A DNA stretch of 64,000 nucleotides, taken from NCBI GenBank assembly GCA_023386315.1, contig JAEWJZ010000011.1, positions 1 to 64,000 of the forward strand, read 5' to 3'. Origin of the DNA: Bacillota bacterium (GTDB lineage Bacteria; Bacillota; Clostridia; Lachnospirales; Lachnospiraceae). Under the pieces are notes generated by a model that saw only the letters and a program-made list of their open reading frames with translations, made no database searches and was not told where the DNA came from. Positions 36,461 to 45,548 of the stretch are shown in pieces; position 1 is the stretch's first letter, and each line of letters starts with the position of its first letter. Made by a program: the position numbers and the translations under genes.

Positions 36461-36922
36461 TCATTCTTCTGTTAACATATCCACTTGCTCGCCGGCTTCC
36501 TTTTCAAATACAACAACCAGCCGGTCAAGGATTTTCTCTAAATACTCTTTTTCTTCTTCACTGAGACAATCAAACAATTCTGCCGACCGCTCTTTATTCT
36601 CCTCAGCCTGACCTGCCGCTTTCATTCCCTGTTCTGTCAGGGTAATATGAAGTACTCTCCTGTCAGTATCAGAAGGAACCCTGATAATACAGCCATCGCG
36701 CTCTAAACGGGCAAGAAGCTCGCCAAGAGACTGAGAACGGATATCAAGCAAAGCGGATAACTCTTTTTGTGTTATCTGGGGATTCCTTTTTAAAATAGAC
36801 AATACTCTTCCCTGCCCTCTGCAGGAATCACTGCAATGCTTAGATTTCCTGTGATGACTCTGATGCATCAGCCGTCCGATCCTGAAAAACTTCTCCATTA
36901 GTTCTGTATTGGGATTCATCAT
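36461..36922 (-). CDS. MarR family regulator with Cys/His-rich N-terminus
   Basis: The 153-residue product has a winged-helix domain (TQKELSALLDIRSQSLGELLARLERDGCIIRVPSDTDRRVLHITLTEQG). Ahead of it is MHQSHHRKSKHCSDSCRGQGR, with three His and two Cys followed by the RGQGRVL segment, a likely metal-binding feature. It is the first gene of a three-gene unit with the split permease. AAAGGAG precedes ATG-ATG. An 18-bp inverted repeat occupies its promoter, supporting autoregulation and metal-linked derepression (inference). Confidence 0.88.
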   Translation of the reverse strand: MMNPNTELMEKFFRIGRLMHQSHHRKSKHCSDSCRGQGRVLSILKRNPQITQKELSALLDIRSQSLGELLARLERDGCIIRVPSDTDRRVLHITLTEQGMKAAGQAEENKERSAELFDCLSEEEKEYLEKILDRLVVVFEKEAGEQVDMLTEE

Positions 36923-36935
36923 GAAACTCCTTTCA

Positions 36936-36985
36936 AAAATAGTAAGGTACCTTTGTTTTTTATTCTAAAGGTACCTTACTATTTT
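36936..36985. promoter_or_regulatory. Operator inverted repeat of the MarR-permease operon
   Basis: The perfectly inverted 18-base arms 36936-36953 and 36968-36985 (core AAGGTACCTT, itself palindromic) are separated by 14 bases. The upstream arm fills the spacer between the -35 and -10 boxes, and the other lies after the transcription start. Confidence 0.85.
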
Positions 36986-36990
36986 GTCAA
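36962..36990 (-). promoter_or_regulatory. Promoter of the MarR-permease operon
   Basis: On the minus strand TTGACA (36990-36985) and TAGAAT (36967-36962) are separated by 17 bases, and those 17 bases are almost exactly one arm of the operator. Confidence 0.85.
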
Positions 36991-37016
36991 TAATATTTTT
37001 TATATTTTATTCCCGA

Positions 37017-37766
37017 TCAGGAAAAATCCTTCTGTTTTAAGAAATCTGACTCCCAGATATTGGCAGCATTTGATGCTGTGGGAATTTCCGTTTCAAATAA
37101 ATCCGGATATCTGTTCAGGAGTGATTGGAACTCCGATTCTTTATTGGTAATATGCTCATGAATCAGTGTCTTTAAGCTGGCGGAATCTTTTTTTATTATT
37201 AATTCAATCATTGTCATATGCTGTTCCAGAGTCTGGCGCAGCGTAGTCATATCAGATAAAGACAAAAGCCGGATTCGTGAATAATGCCCCGACATATTTA
37301 ATACGGTGTTAAGGCAGAACTGATGCCCTGTAGCCTTAAATGGAATGCTGTGCATAGTATCATCGCAGGCCAGAAACTCTCTGGCATCAAAAAGTTTAAT
37401 GGCTCTCTCCTGAGCTTTAATCGCAGTCTTCATTTCTTCAATATCTGATTCCTGGTAAATCTCAAGGAATTCTTCGACGACACGTTCTTCAATACAGGAA
37501 CGCAAAAATCTCTCATCCTTTACACGTGCGGCATTTATTTTCGAAACAATGGTACCTTTTTTGGGTGTTGTAACAACCAGCCCTTCCTTTTCAAGTTGTA
37601 TTAATGCATCACGGATCGGAGATCGGCTTACATTTAAAAACTTCTCAAGTTCATTTATATTAATAGTCTCTCCCGGTTTAATATATAGATCAAGAATTCT
37701 TCTGCCTATAAAATCATACACAGTTTTATCAGCAGCTAAGCTTGTCTGGCTTTCCTGTTTTCCCAT
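37017..37766 (-). CDS. GntR family (FCD) regulator of the dehydrogenase-TRAP operon
   Basis: The 249-residue product has a winged helix (about 15-78: LYIKPGETININELEKFLNVSRSPIRDALIQLEKEGLVVTTPKKGTIVSKI) and an FCD domain with metal/ligand histidines (ACDDTMHSI, ATGHQ, EQHMTMIELI). It is transcribed away from the alcohol dehydrogenase-TRAP operon. A 13-bp inverted repeat immediately after that operon's start fits repression relieved by the imported substrate. GAAGGGAG precedes the ATG, and its own promoter is at 37810-37838. Confidence 0.9.
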   Translation of the reverse strand: MGKQESQTSLAADKTVYDFIGRRILDLYIKPGETININELEKFLNVSRSPIRDALIQLEKEGLVVTTPKKGTIVSKINAARVKDERFLRSCIEERVVEEFLEIYQESDIEEMKTAIKAQERAIKLFDAREFLACDDTMHSIPFKATGHQFCLNTVLNMSGHYSRIRLLSLSDMTTLRQTLEQHMTMIELIIKKDSASLKTLIHEHITNKESEFQSLLNRYPDLFETEIPTASNAANIWESDFLKQKDFS

Positions 37767-37809
37767 CTTTACTCCCTTCCACCATATATACTAATTAAAA
37801 TACATGTTA

Positions 37810-37838
37810 ATTATATAACAACTCTATTTGATTTTCAA
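37810..37838 (-). promoter_or_regulatory. Promoter of the gntR gene
   Basis: On the minus strand TTGAAA (37838-37833) and TATAAT (37815-37810) are separated by 17 bases. Confidence 0.8.
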
Positions 37839-37908
37839 ATTCTATTCAATATCCGAATCTGGATAATATTCACAAAATTTTATCTTCACTTTTAGTATAT
37901 TTGATAAA

Positions 37909-37937
37909 TTGACACGCCTTCATATTAATGATATAAA
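37909..37937 (+). promoter_or_regulatory. Promoter of the dehydrogenase-TRAP operon
   Basis: TTGACA (37909-37914) and TATAAA (37932-37937) are separated by 17 bases. Transcription would start near 37944, just before the operator. Confidence 0.87.
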
Positions 37938-37946
37938 TTTAGTGTA

Positions 37947-37988
37947 TTGTGATATATTTGTCTTATATATTAATTAAATATATCACAA
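37947..37988. promoter_or_regulatory. GntR operator candidate (13-bp inverted repeat)
   Basis: TTGTGATATATTT (37947-37959) and AAATATATCACAA (37976-37988) are perfect inverted repeats with a 16-base centre. They lie immediately downstream of the promoter, a blocking position. The GTGATAT half-site resembles the repeated element at the other GntR locus (18.46-18.60 kb). Confidence 0.75.
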
Positions 37989-38021
37989 ATGAAACAATAG
38001 TATTTTACTAAGGAGGATCAT

Positions 38022-39047
38022 ATGAAACAAATTTCAGTAAAGGCTCCATTGCGGTACAGCATTGAGGACACAGATTGTCCAAAACCATCAAAAGGGGAAG
38101 TGCTGATCAAAATGAAAGCAGCCGGTGTGTGCGGTTCGGATTTTCATTTATTCCTGGGTGAGAATCCAATGGCAGAGTTTCCCCGCATCCCCGGACATGA
38201 AAATGCAGGTATTATCGAAGAGGTTGGCGAAGGCGTGACAAAAGTTAAGAAAGGGGATCATGTAGTTGTGGATCTGGTAGTTGCCTGCGGGACCTGTAAA
38301 CAGTGCAAAAGCGGCAGACGAAACATATGCAGAACAGTAAAAGCAAGGGGTGCTGCTGTAGATGGCGGCTGGAGGGAATACTTCATTGCTGCAGAGCATG
38401 AAGTTTATCTGCTGCCTAAAGATCTGCCATTTCAGGATGCTGCACTGATCGAGCCCTTTGCAATTGGGGGGCACTGCACCAAAAGAGCCGGTGTACAGGA
38501 AAGTGATGTCGTTCTGGTTTTGGGTTTGGGGACAATCGGAACCATTATACTGCAGGTATGTAAAGAAAAAGGCTGTACCGTCATATGTGCTGATATAAAA
38601 GATAACTTTTTGAAACGGGCTGAGGGTTTCGGAGCTGACTATATTATTAATACCAAAACAGAGGATTTGTATGGCAGAATACAGGAATATACTAACGGGG
38701 AGGGCGCAGACGTGATATTTGATGCGGCCGGCTATCCAGGCTCACTGACCATGCTTCTGCAAAAAGGAATCCCTGCTAATGGTGCCCGTATCGTGCCTCT
38801 GGGCTTCTGTACGTCTGAAGAAAACATAACCCAGAGCATGATTAACGGAAGAGAACTCTCTATTATCGGAACCCGTATGTCTTCGGGACAGTTTGAGCCG
38901 ACGATAGAAAAATTCCATCAGAAGGCCTACCGGCTGGAGGGAATCGTCAGTGATATTATTTCATTTTCTGAAATTGACCGGGTATTTAAAAATATGCAGA
39001 ACCCGCCGGAGGATATGGCAAAAATGGTGATTTTATTTGGGGAATGA
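38022..39047 (+). CDS. Zinc-dependent medium-chain alcohol/polyol dehydrogenase
   Basis: The 341-residue product is an NAD(P)-dependent MDR dehydrogenase. Catalytic zinc ligands are C37 (GVCGSD), H59-E60 (PGHEN) and probably E144 (LIEPFA). The structural zinc Cys are C89, C92, C95 and C103 (ACGTCKQCKSGRRNIC). The Rossmann motif is GLGTIG (about 168-173). It resembles sorbitol/threonine/galactitol-type dehydrogenases. AAGGAGGATCAT precedes the ATG. It is the first gene of an operon with a complete TRAP transporter, so it probably oxidises the imported sugar acid or polyol. Confidence 0.92.
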   Translation: MKQISVKAPLRYSIEDTDCPKPSKGEVLIKMKAAGVCGSDFHLFLGENPMAEFPRIPGHENAGIIEEVGEGVTKVKKGDHVVVDLVVACGTCKQCKSGRRNICRTVKARGAAVDGGWREYFIAAEHEVYLLPKDLPFQDAALIEPFAIGGHCTKRAGVQESDVVLVLGLGTIGTIILQVCKEKGCTVICADIKDNFLKRAEGFGADYIINTKTEDLYGRIQEYTNGEGADVIFDAAGYPGSLTMLLQKGIPANGARIVPLGFCTSEENITQSMINGRELSIIGTRMSSGQFEPTIEKFHQKAYRLEGIVSDIISFSEIDRVFKNMQNPPEDMAKMVILFGE

Positions 39048-39082
39048 TTCATTATTTCAAGCACATATAAGGAGAAGTTATT

Positions 39083-40129
39083 ATGAAAAAAAGGATTACA
39101 GCTATTATTTTATCCGCAATTACAGCGTTTTCACTCACAGCCTGCCATAGCGCGGGCGGTACAGGAACCAGTACTGCTGCTGTTTCGAAGGCAGAAACCT
39201 CCGAAAAACCGGTGACGATTAAGGTTGGAGATAACTGGAGTGCAACGCATCCAATGGCTGCCGCTCTGGACAATGTATTTAAACCAATGGTTGAAGAAAA
39301 AAGTAACGGCAGCATCAAGGTTGAGCTTTATCATTCCGGAACATTAGGTAATGAGGGTGACTTATGGGATGGCGTTCGTAATGGAACCATCGAAATAGCA
39401 ATAGTAGGAACCCCAATGAATCAGGAATATACAACAATGCTGATTTCCGACTGGCCCTTTTTATACCGGGATTTAGACCATGCAAAAAAAGTATGGACAG
39501 GAAGTATTGCAGAAGATATCAGCCGAGAATTTCATGAAAAATTTCCCACTGCCTATATGCTGGGATGGGGTCCGAACAGCGCCAGAACATTTACCAGCAA
39601 TAAACCGCTTACCAGTGTTGATGATTTTAAGGGTCAGAAATTCCGTATGCCGAGTAACCCAATTCATGTCGGCATAGCAGAAAACCTTGGCGCTTCCGCT
39701 CAGGTAATACCGCTTGGTGAATTGTTCTCTGCACTGGAAACCGGTGTAGTTGACGGACAGGATAATGGAATGGTAACTGTTATTAGCGAGGCCTTTTATG
39801 AAGTGCAAAAATATATTTACGAAACAAATCATATTATATCAACTCTGGAAATTGTAGCCTCTGCCAGTTTTATGGAGGGGTTAAGTGAGAACCAACAGCA
39901 GATAATCCGGGATGCTGCGAAGTCTTCCTGTGAGACTGCATGGGATGAGTACATAAAAAGTGTTGACACAGACCGTCAGTTCTTAAAAGATCACGGAGTA
40001 ACGGTAACAGAGCTGACTACTGAGGATAAAGAAAAAATCATTGAACAGATTAAGCCTCTCACAGATAAGCTTTACTCCGAAAATCCTTGGGCAAAGGATT
40101 TAACGGAAAAAATTAAAGCAGACCAGTAA
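39083..40129 (+). CDS. dctP: TRAP transporter solute-binding lipoprotein (DctP)
   Basis: The 348-residue product has a lipobox SLTAC (C21) and a Ser/Thr/Gly linker. The DctP fold shows in MPSNPIHVGIAENLGASAQVIPLGELFSALETGVVDGQDN, where R of FRMPSNP normally ties the substrate carboxylate. Being a lipoprotein is normal for Gram-positive TRAP systems. ATAAGGAGAAG precedes the ATG. It is followed by the two membrane subunits. The substrate is likely a sugar acid or other organic acid (family knowledge). Confidence 0.93.
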   Translation: MKKRITAIILSAITAFSLTACHSAGGTGTSTAAVSKAETSEKPVTIKVGDNWSATHPMAAALDNVFKPMVEEKSNGSIKVELYHSGTLGNEGDLWDGVRNGTIEIAIVGTPMNQEYTTMLISDWPFLYRDLDHAKKVWTGSIAEDISREFHEKFPTAYMLGWGPNSARTFTSNKPLTSVDDFKGQKFRMPSNPIHVGIAENLGASAQVIPLGELFSALETGVVDGQDNGMVTVISEAFYEVQKYIYETNHIISTLEIVASASFMEGLSENQQQIIRDAAKSSCETAWDEYIKSVDTDRQFLKDHGVTVTELTTEDKEKIIEQIKPLTDKLYSENPWAKDLTEKIKADQ

Positions 40130-40162
40130 CCTTACATTTATTCAAATTCACAGGAGGTGCCT

Positions 40163-40681
40163 ATGAGCCGGCTGTTAAATGCCCTCTTTAAAGGAATTGA
40201 AGTCTTAATAACCATTGCCCTGGCGGTGATGATAATACTTGTTTTTACAAACGTAATACTGCGTTTTATTTTTGATACTGGTTTTGCCTGGTCGGAGGAA
40301 ATTGCCCGGATCAGTTTTATTTATCTGGTTTATTTAGGATCAATAGAGGCCATGCGCGACAACCGTCACCTTCTGATTGATTCCGTTTTGATCCGGTTAC
40401 CGTCCACAACCCAGAAACTGCTTTATACAATGATACAGGGTCTTATTATATGGCTGATGATCTCTCTTACTACGGGAAGTTATGGTCTCATGCTGCAAAA
40501 CTACCATAACAAATGGGTTGCAACTGGTCTCCCTGTATGGGTTGTATACCTTTCCGGTTTCATCATGGGAATATCCATTTTACTGCTGGCTGCAGGAAAT
40601 ATTTTTAAACTATGGGTATTAAAACGTACGGTAAAAGATCTGATAACCCCGCAGGATGAAAGCGCTGCAACGCTTGAATAA
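40163..40681 (+). CDS. dctQ: TRAP transporter small permease (DctQ)
   Basis: The 172-residue product has four membrane spans. FTNVILRFIFDTGFAWSEEIARISFIYLVYLGSIEAMRDNRHLLID is the standard DctQ signature. The ATG at 40163 lies after CAGGAGGTGCCT; a GTG two codons earlier is part of the ribosome site. It sits between dctP (33 bases) and dctM (9 bases). Confidence 0.93.
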   Translation: MSRLLNALFKGIEVLITIALAVMIILVFTNVILRFIFDTGFAWSEEIARISFIYLVYLGSIEAMRDNRHLLIDSVLIRLPSTTQKLLYTMIQGLIIWLMISLTTGSYGLMLQNYHNKWVATGLPVWVVYLSGFIMGISILLLAAGNIFKLWVLKRTVKDLITPQDESAATLE

Positions 40682-40690
40682 GGAGGAACC

Positions 40691-41983
40691 ATGTCAATCT
40701 TAATTTATTTTCTGGTATTTCTGATAGGCGGAATTGCTATTGGTCTGCCCATCGCATTTGCACTTATCCTTTGCGGAGTTGCCACTGCAATGGTACTTGG
40801 AGGCAACAATGTTAATCCTCAGATCATTGCAGCCCAGCTCATGCGGGGAACCGACAGTGTCACCATGATGGCCCTTCCATTTTTTGTTCTTGCCGGGGAA
40901 CTGATGAACCGGGGAGGACTTACAAACCGGATCATTAAATTCTGCAATATTTTCGTGGGACGTTTTCGCGGAGGTCTGGGATATGTAACCATATTAGCCT
41001 GCCTGATGTTTGCAAGTCTTGTAGGTTCAGCAGTTGCAAGTACTGCTGCTCTCGGAGCAATTCTAATCCCCATGATGGTGGACTCCGGATATGACCGTGC
41101 AAAATCTGCAGGTCTGGTGGCAAGTGCGAATCTTGTAGCACCAATTATGCCGCCTTCTATCCCCATGATCGTATATGGTGTTGCAGCCGGATGCTCAATT
41201 AAATCACTGTTTCTGGGCGGGATTGCCCCTGCAATTTATTTAACAATTATTATGTGCGGTGTATGGTTTATCGTTACCCGCAAAGACAATTTAAAAGCAG
41301 ATACAACAAAATATACCGTTAAGGAAATCATGAAAATATTTATTAACGGGTTATGGGCATTATTATTGCCTCTTATCATCTTATTCGGTCTCAGAGGCGG
41401 TATATTTACTGCTACGGAAGCTGGTGTGATTGCAGTTGTCTATGCCATTGCTGTGGGTATTTTTGTTTACAGAGAGCTTAAATTTAAGGCTTTAATAAAG
41501 GCTTTCGTAGCTGCTGCCAAAATGTCCAGTGTTGTTATGTTCCTGGCTGCCACTGCACAGGTTGCTGCCTATATGATGACGATATCACGGATTCCACAGA
41601 TGCTGACGGAATCATTGCATGGACTTACAGAGAATCCGGCACTGCTTAACTTCGTGCTTCAGATTATCATTATTATTATGGGAACCTGCATTGATGTTGT
41701 TCCAACTATATTAATTATGACTCCCATCATGCTTCCGTTGATTCACGCTGCAGGAATCGATCCTGTCTATTTTGGGGTGGTATTTACCCTTGCTAACGTA
41801 CTGGGTCTCACTTCTCCGCCTGTCGGTCCTGTATTAAATGTGGCCTGCGCTACAGGAAAGGTAAGTATGGAAAAGATTATAAAGCCTGTCATGCCCTACT
41901 ACATACTTCAGGTTATCCTGGTATTTGCGCTTATTTTCTTTCCGCCGTTAGTAACTGTGCCGCTGAAATGGTTTGGAGGTTAA
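40691..41983 (+). CDS. dctM: TRAP transporter large permease (DctM)
   Basis: The 430-residue product has about 12 spans and conserved DctM segments: GLPIAFALILCGV, ALPFFVLAGELMNRGGLTNRI, ASANLVAPIMPPSIPMIVYGV and TLANVLGLTSPPVGPVLNVAC. It drives Na+- or H+-coupled uptake with DctP and DctQ. TAAGGAGGAACC precedes the ATG. It is the last gene of the operon and is followed by a hairpin terminator. Confidence 0.94.
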   Translation: MSILIYFLVFLIGGIAIGLPIAFALILCGVATAMVLGGNNVNPQIIAAQLMRGTDSVTMMALPFFVLAGELMNRGGLTNRIIKFCNIFVGRFRGGLGYVTILACLMFASLVGSAVASTAALGAILIPMMVDSGYDRAKSAGLVASANLVAPIMPPSIPMIVYGVAAGCSIKSLFLGGIAPAIYLTIIMCGVWFIVTRKDNLKADTTKYTVKEIMKIFINGLWALLLPLIILFGLRGGIFTATEAGVIAVVYAIAVGIFVYRELKFKALIKAFVAAAKMSSVVMFLAATAQVAAYMMTISRIPQMLTESLHGLTENPALLNFVLQIIIIIMGTCIDVVPTILIMTPIMLPLIHAAGIDPVYFGVVFTLANVLGLTSPPVGPVLNVACATGKVSMEKIIKPVMPYYILQVILVFALIFFPPLVTVPLKWFGG

Positions 41984-42012
41984 TGAATACACATAGTAAT
42001 TGAATCTACTTA

Positions 42013-42044
42013 TTAATGCCTGGAATTCTCCAGGCATTAATTAA
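42013..42044 (+). terminator. Terminator of the dehydrogenase-TRAP operon
   Basis: TTAATGCCTGG (42013-42023) and CCAGGCATTAA (42030-42040) form a perfect 11-bp stem with a 6-base loop. The following sequence is AT-rich, without a clean T run. Confidence 0.72.
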
Positions 42045-42077
42045 TATATTTTGATATACTTTTTCAGATTTTAATAT

Positions 42078-42086
42078 GGTATAATG
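42078..42086 (+). promoter_or_regulatory. Extended -10 of the Sfp-type transferase gene
   Basis: TGG-TATAAT (hexamer 42081-42086) is a perfect extended -10. No good -35 lies at 17 bases. The ATG is 44 bases downstream. Confidence 0.6.
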
Positions 42087-42129
42087 TTTGAGTAACTACC
42101 GAAAATTTCCAAAGAATTGAGTACTTGTT

Positions 42130-42822
42130 ATGAATCATGCCTATGAATTATATTTACTTTCCATTGAAAATATTGATAGCAGCATTGTAATTAATTTTAT
42201 ACAGTATCTTAGTCCGGAACGTCAAAAAAAGGTCAGAAACTATCGTCTGGAAATAGACACCATTCGCACTGTCTGCGGCGAGATGCTGCTGCGGTACGCT
42301 CTTTCAGAAAGAAAAGGCTCTTCTTTGCCAGAAATCCCACTCCACTTTACTTATAATCCCTATGGTAAACCGCTTCTGCCTGATTATCCTGATGTGTCAT
42401 TTAATATTTCACATTCGGGCAACTGGGTAGCATGTGCCATTTCAGACTCCGGGATAGGAATTGATATTGAACAAATAAGCTATGATATCGATTTAAACAT
42501 TGCCAATCACTATTTTCACCAGAAAGAAATACAAATAATTCGTACAACTGCGGCGCCTGAATCTTACCATCATTTTTTTCGTTTTTGGACAGCAAAAGAA
42601 AGTTATTTAAAATGTGTTGGGAAAGGGTTGGGTGATCCGCTTAATAACTTCTATGTTTCAGATAACACAATTATTTTAGAAGGCCAGATAACCCCCTGGC
42701 ATATATACTTTTATGATACGATAAACAATTATGCTCTTTCGGTTTGCAGCAACTCATCTTATACAGAGCCTGTATTACCTGCTTCTGTTTCCATAGAAAA
42801 TATAATAATGTGCTCTTCATAA
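42130..42822 (+). CDS. 4'-phosphopantetheinyl transferase (Sfp type)
   Basis: The 230-residue product transfers phosphopantetheine from CoA to carrier proteins. Diagnostic motifs are FNISHSGNWVACAIS, GIGIDIEQ (D112 and E114, magnesium ligands) and FWTAKESYLKCVGKGL (W153-T-A-K-E157, K161). The length fits the two-lobed Sfp/Gsp type, not AcpS. Its ribosome site is weak. No NRPS, PKS or carrier-protein gene is in the window, so its target lies elsewhere. It is flanked by the terminators of the TRAP operon and of tRNA-Arg. Confidence 0.92.
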   Translation: MNHAYELYLLSIENIDSSIVINFIQYLSPERQKKVRNYRLEIDTIRTVCGEMLLRYALSERKGSSLPEIPLHFTYNPYGKPLLPDYPDVSFNISHSGNWVACAISDSGIGIDIEQISYDIDLNIANHYFHQKEIQIIRTTAAPESYHHFFRFWTAKESYLKCVGKGLGDPLNNFYVSDNTIILEGQITPWHIYFYDTINNYALSVCSNSSYTEPVLPASVSIENIIMCSS

Positions 42823-42823
42823 A

Positions 42824-42860
42824 AAAAGGTACCAAAACCAATTACGGTTTCAGTACCTTA
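42824..42860 (-). terminator. Terminator of tRNA-Arg
   Basis: On the minus strand AAGGTAC...GTACCTT, with an inner AAACC/GGTTT pair, forms an extended hairpin followed by seven T. It lies just past the tRNA 3' end and may also end the converging transferase transcript. Confidence 0.82.
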
Positions 42861-42863
42861 TCC

Positions 42864-42937
42864 CGTTCCCGAGGTGATTTGAACACCCGGCCTACCGCTT
42901 AGGAGGCGGTCGCTCTATCCAGCTGAGCTACGGAAAC
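42864..42937 (-). tRNA. tRNA-Arg (anticodon CCT)
   Basis: The minus strand has a complete cloverleaf. The acceptor GTTTCCG pairs with CGGGAAC (one G-U), the D arm is GCTCAGCTGGATAGAGC, the anticodon stem ACCGC/GCGGT holds the loop CTCCTAA (anticodon CCT, codon AGG), and the T arm contains TTCAAAT. The discriminator is G and no CCA is encoded. Confidence 0.95.
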
Positions 42938-42942
42938 ATCTC

Positions 42943-42967
42943 TGTGCTGCAGGCAGCCTGCAGCACA
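42943..42967. promoter_or_regulatory. Hairpin in the tRNA-Arg 5' leader
   Basis: TGTGCTGCAGG-CAG-CCTGCAGCACA is a perfect 11-bp stem with a 3-base loop, located between the promoter and the mature tRNA 5' end. It has no T run, so it is more likely a processing or stability element than a terminator. Confidence 0.55.
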
Positions 42968-42978
42968 ATTCAAAACTT

Positions 42979-43007
42979 ATTATATGCAAATTTAAAGAAT
43001 TCGTCAA
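42979..43007 (-). promoter_or_regulatory. Promoter of tRNA-Arg
   Basis: On the minus strand TTGACG (43007-43002) and TATAAT (42984-42979) are separated by 17 bases, with a TGC extension two bases off. It lies between the DUF3881 stop and the tRNA. Confidence 0.85.
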
Positions 43008-43020
43008 GTCATTCTTGGAT

Positions 43021-43908
43021 TTATTCCTCTGATTCCTTGAATTTTACAGTTCCCTGCATCCAGATCTGTCCTTTGAATCTACGCCCAATTTCCGGTGTTC
43101 CTGTTAAATCTTTTTTCGCTATGCAGACATGGAAAATTAAATCACTGCACTCAAGAGTAAAATCGTATACCTCTTCTTCTGTAATCTGGTTTTTCATTTC
43201 GTCGATCTTGATGATCTCACCAATTACAGAATACTGGTCACACTCTACACCGCACGGCATAAAGCACGAATCAATAATCGAATACAAGTCTTCCTTCATC
43301 ACACGCCTTGATGCCTGGGAATAGAGATCAATATCTTCAATTGTCAATGTCTCCATGGCATCTTCATCACCGTTCTTTGCGGCTTCTAACAGATTATTGC
43401 GGTCCTTTGCGGCTACTTTCGCTTTTTCTCTCTGAATATCTGACTTCTGAATGGGGAGAAGAACCTTTCCACTGACTGCAAGACCTGTAAGGCATGAATA
43501 ACTGGTATCCATGGAATGATGGTCTATGATCCGTTCTCTGCATTCAAAGGAATTGTCTATATAAAAGATCAGAGAAATTCCAACTTTATATTCGTCTAGA
43601 AGCCCGGCATAGGTTTCCCGTTCCGTGTGACGCTGTATGGAGCATGATACTTCCGAAGTTATATCACTGCTTTTTAAATAGGGGTAATAGTACAATCTTT
43701 GAAACTTTCCATCCCGGTCCATCTCTCCATAGATGGCAATCCCCATCCCGGGCGCCACTTCTCTTCGGATTTCACACAGATTGGACTCTTCGTCAATCTG
43801 TATCCTTCTCATATCGGACAGATCTTCACAGAGCCTGTCTAACAGCTTATCAATATCCCTGTCTTTTTCATAAAGACTGAAACCAATGGTTCTTAAGAAT
43901 TTATGCAT
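43021..43908 (-). CDS. DUF3881 family protein
   Basis: The 295-residue soluble product starts MHKFLRTIGFSLYEKDRDIDK, typical of DUF3881 proteins found in Lachnospiraceae. It is acidic, with no signal peptide, membrane span or catalytic motif that can be recognised. CAGGTGATG precedes the chosen ATG at 43908; an upstream frame extension of 25 codons has no ribosome site. It lies downstream of gdhA on the same strand but has a -10-like TATAAT at 43996-44001. The function is unknown. Confidence 0.72.
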   Translation of the reverse strand: MHKFLRTIGFSLYEKDRDIDKLLDRLCEDLSDMRRIQIDEESNLCEIRREVAPGMGIAIYGEMDRDGKFQRLYYYPYLKSSDITSEVSCSIQRHTERETYAGLLDEYKVGISLIFYIDNSFECRERIIDHHSMDTSYSCLTGLAVSGKVLLPIQKSDIQREKAKVAAKDRNNLLEAAKNGDEDAMETLTIEDIDLYSQASRRVMKEDLYSIIDSCFMPCGVECDQYSVIGEIIKIDEMKNQITEEEVYDFTLECSDLIFHVCIAKKDLTGTPEIGRRFKGQIWMQGTVKFKESEE

Positions 43909-43961
43909 AGAATCATCACCTGCTTTCTGTTTTTCTAAGATAATTTTCAGGAAAACAATAA

Positions 43962-43981
43962 GGCGAAGAATACTCCGCCTC
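43962..43981 (-). terminator. Weak hairpin downstream of gdhA / in the DUF3881 leader
   Basis: On the minus strand AGGCG-(10 bases)-CGCCT is followed by TATTGTTTTCC. It could terminate gdhA or act in the leader of the DUF3881 transcript; the stem is short. Confidence 0.4.
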
Positions 43982-44086
43982 AAGCCTTACGGTTTATTAT
44001 ATACTAAAACATTTGATAATTCCAGTAAAATTTTTGTTGTTAATAAATTCAGGTACGGACCTTCAAAAAAAGGTACGGACCCGGTC

Positions 44087-45475
<1,389 letters not shown>

Positions 45476-45493
45476 TTATTCCCAATGTCAAAG

Positions 45494-45525
45494 CAAGGCC
45501 GGAACTCCTTAAAGTTCCGGCCTTG
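45494..45525. promoter_or_regulatory. Strong hairpin in the gdhA leader
   Basis: CAAGGCCGGAACT (45494-45506) and AGTTCCGGCCTTG (45513-45525) form a perfect 13-bp, GC-rich stem with a 6-base loop. It lies about 20-50 bases after the predicted gdhA transcription start and has no T run on either strand. It may protect the mRNA, mark a regulated leader, or serve as a terminator for the upstream giant gene. Confidence 0.6.
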
Positions 45526-45548
45526 TCTCCCCGCCATAACTTTTTAAA

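Noticed and set aside
45494..45525. Hairpin upstream of gdhA as a known riboswitch or T-box
   Set aside because: There is only a simple stem-loop; no T-box sequence, specifier loop or multi-helix core could be found.
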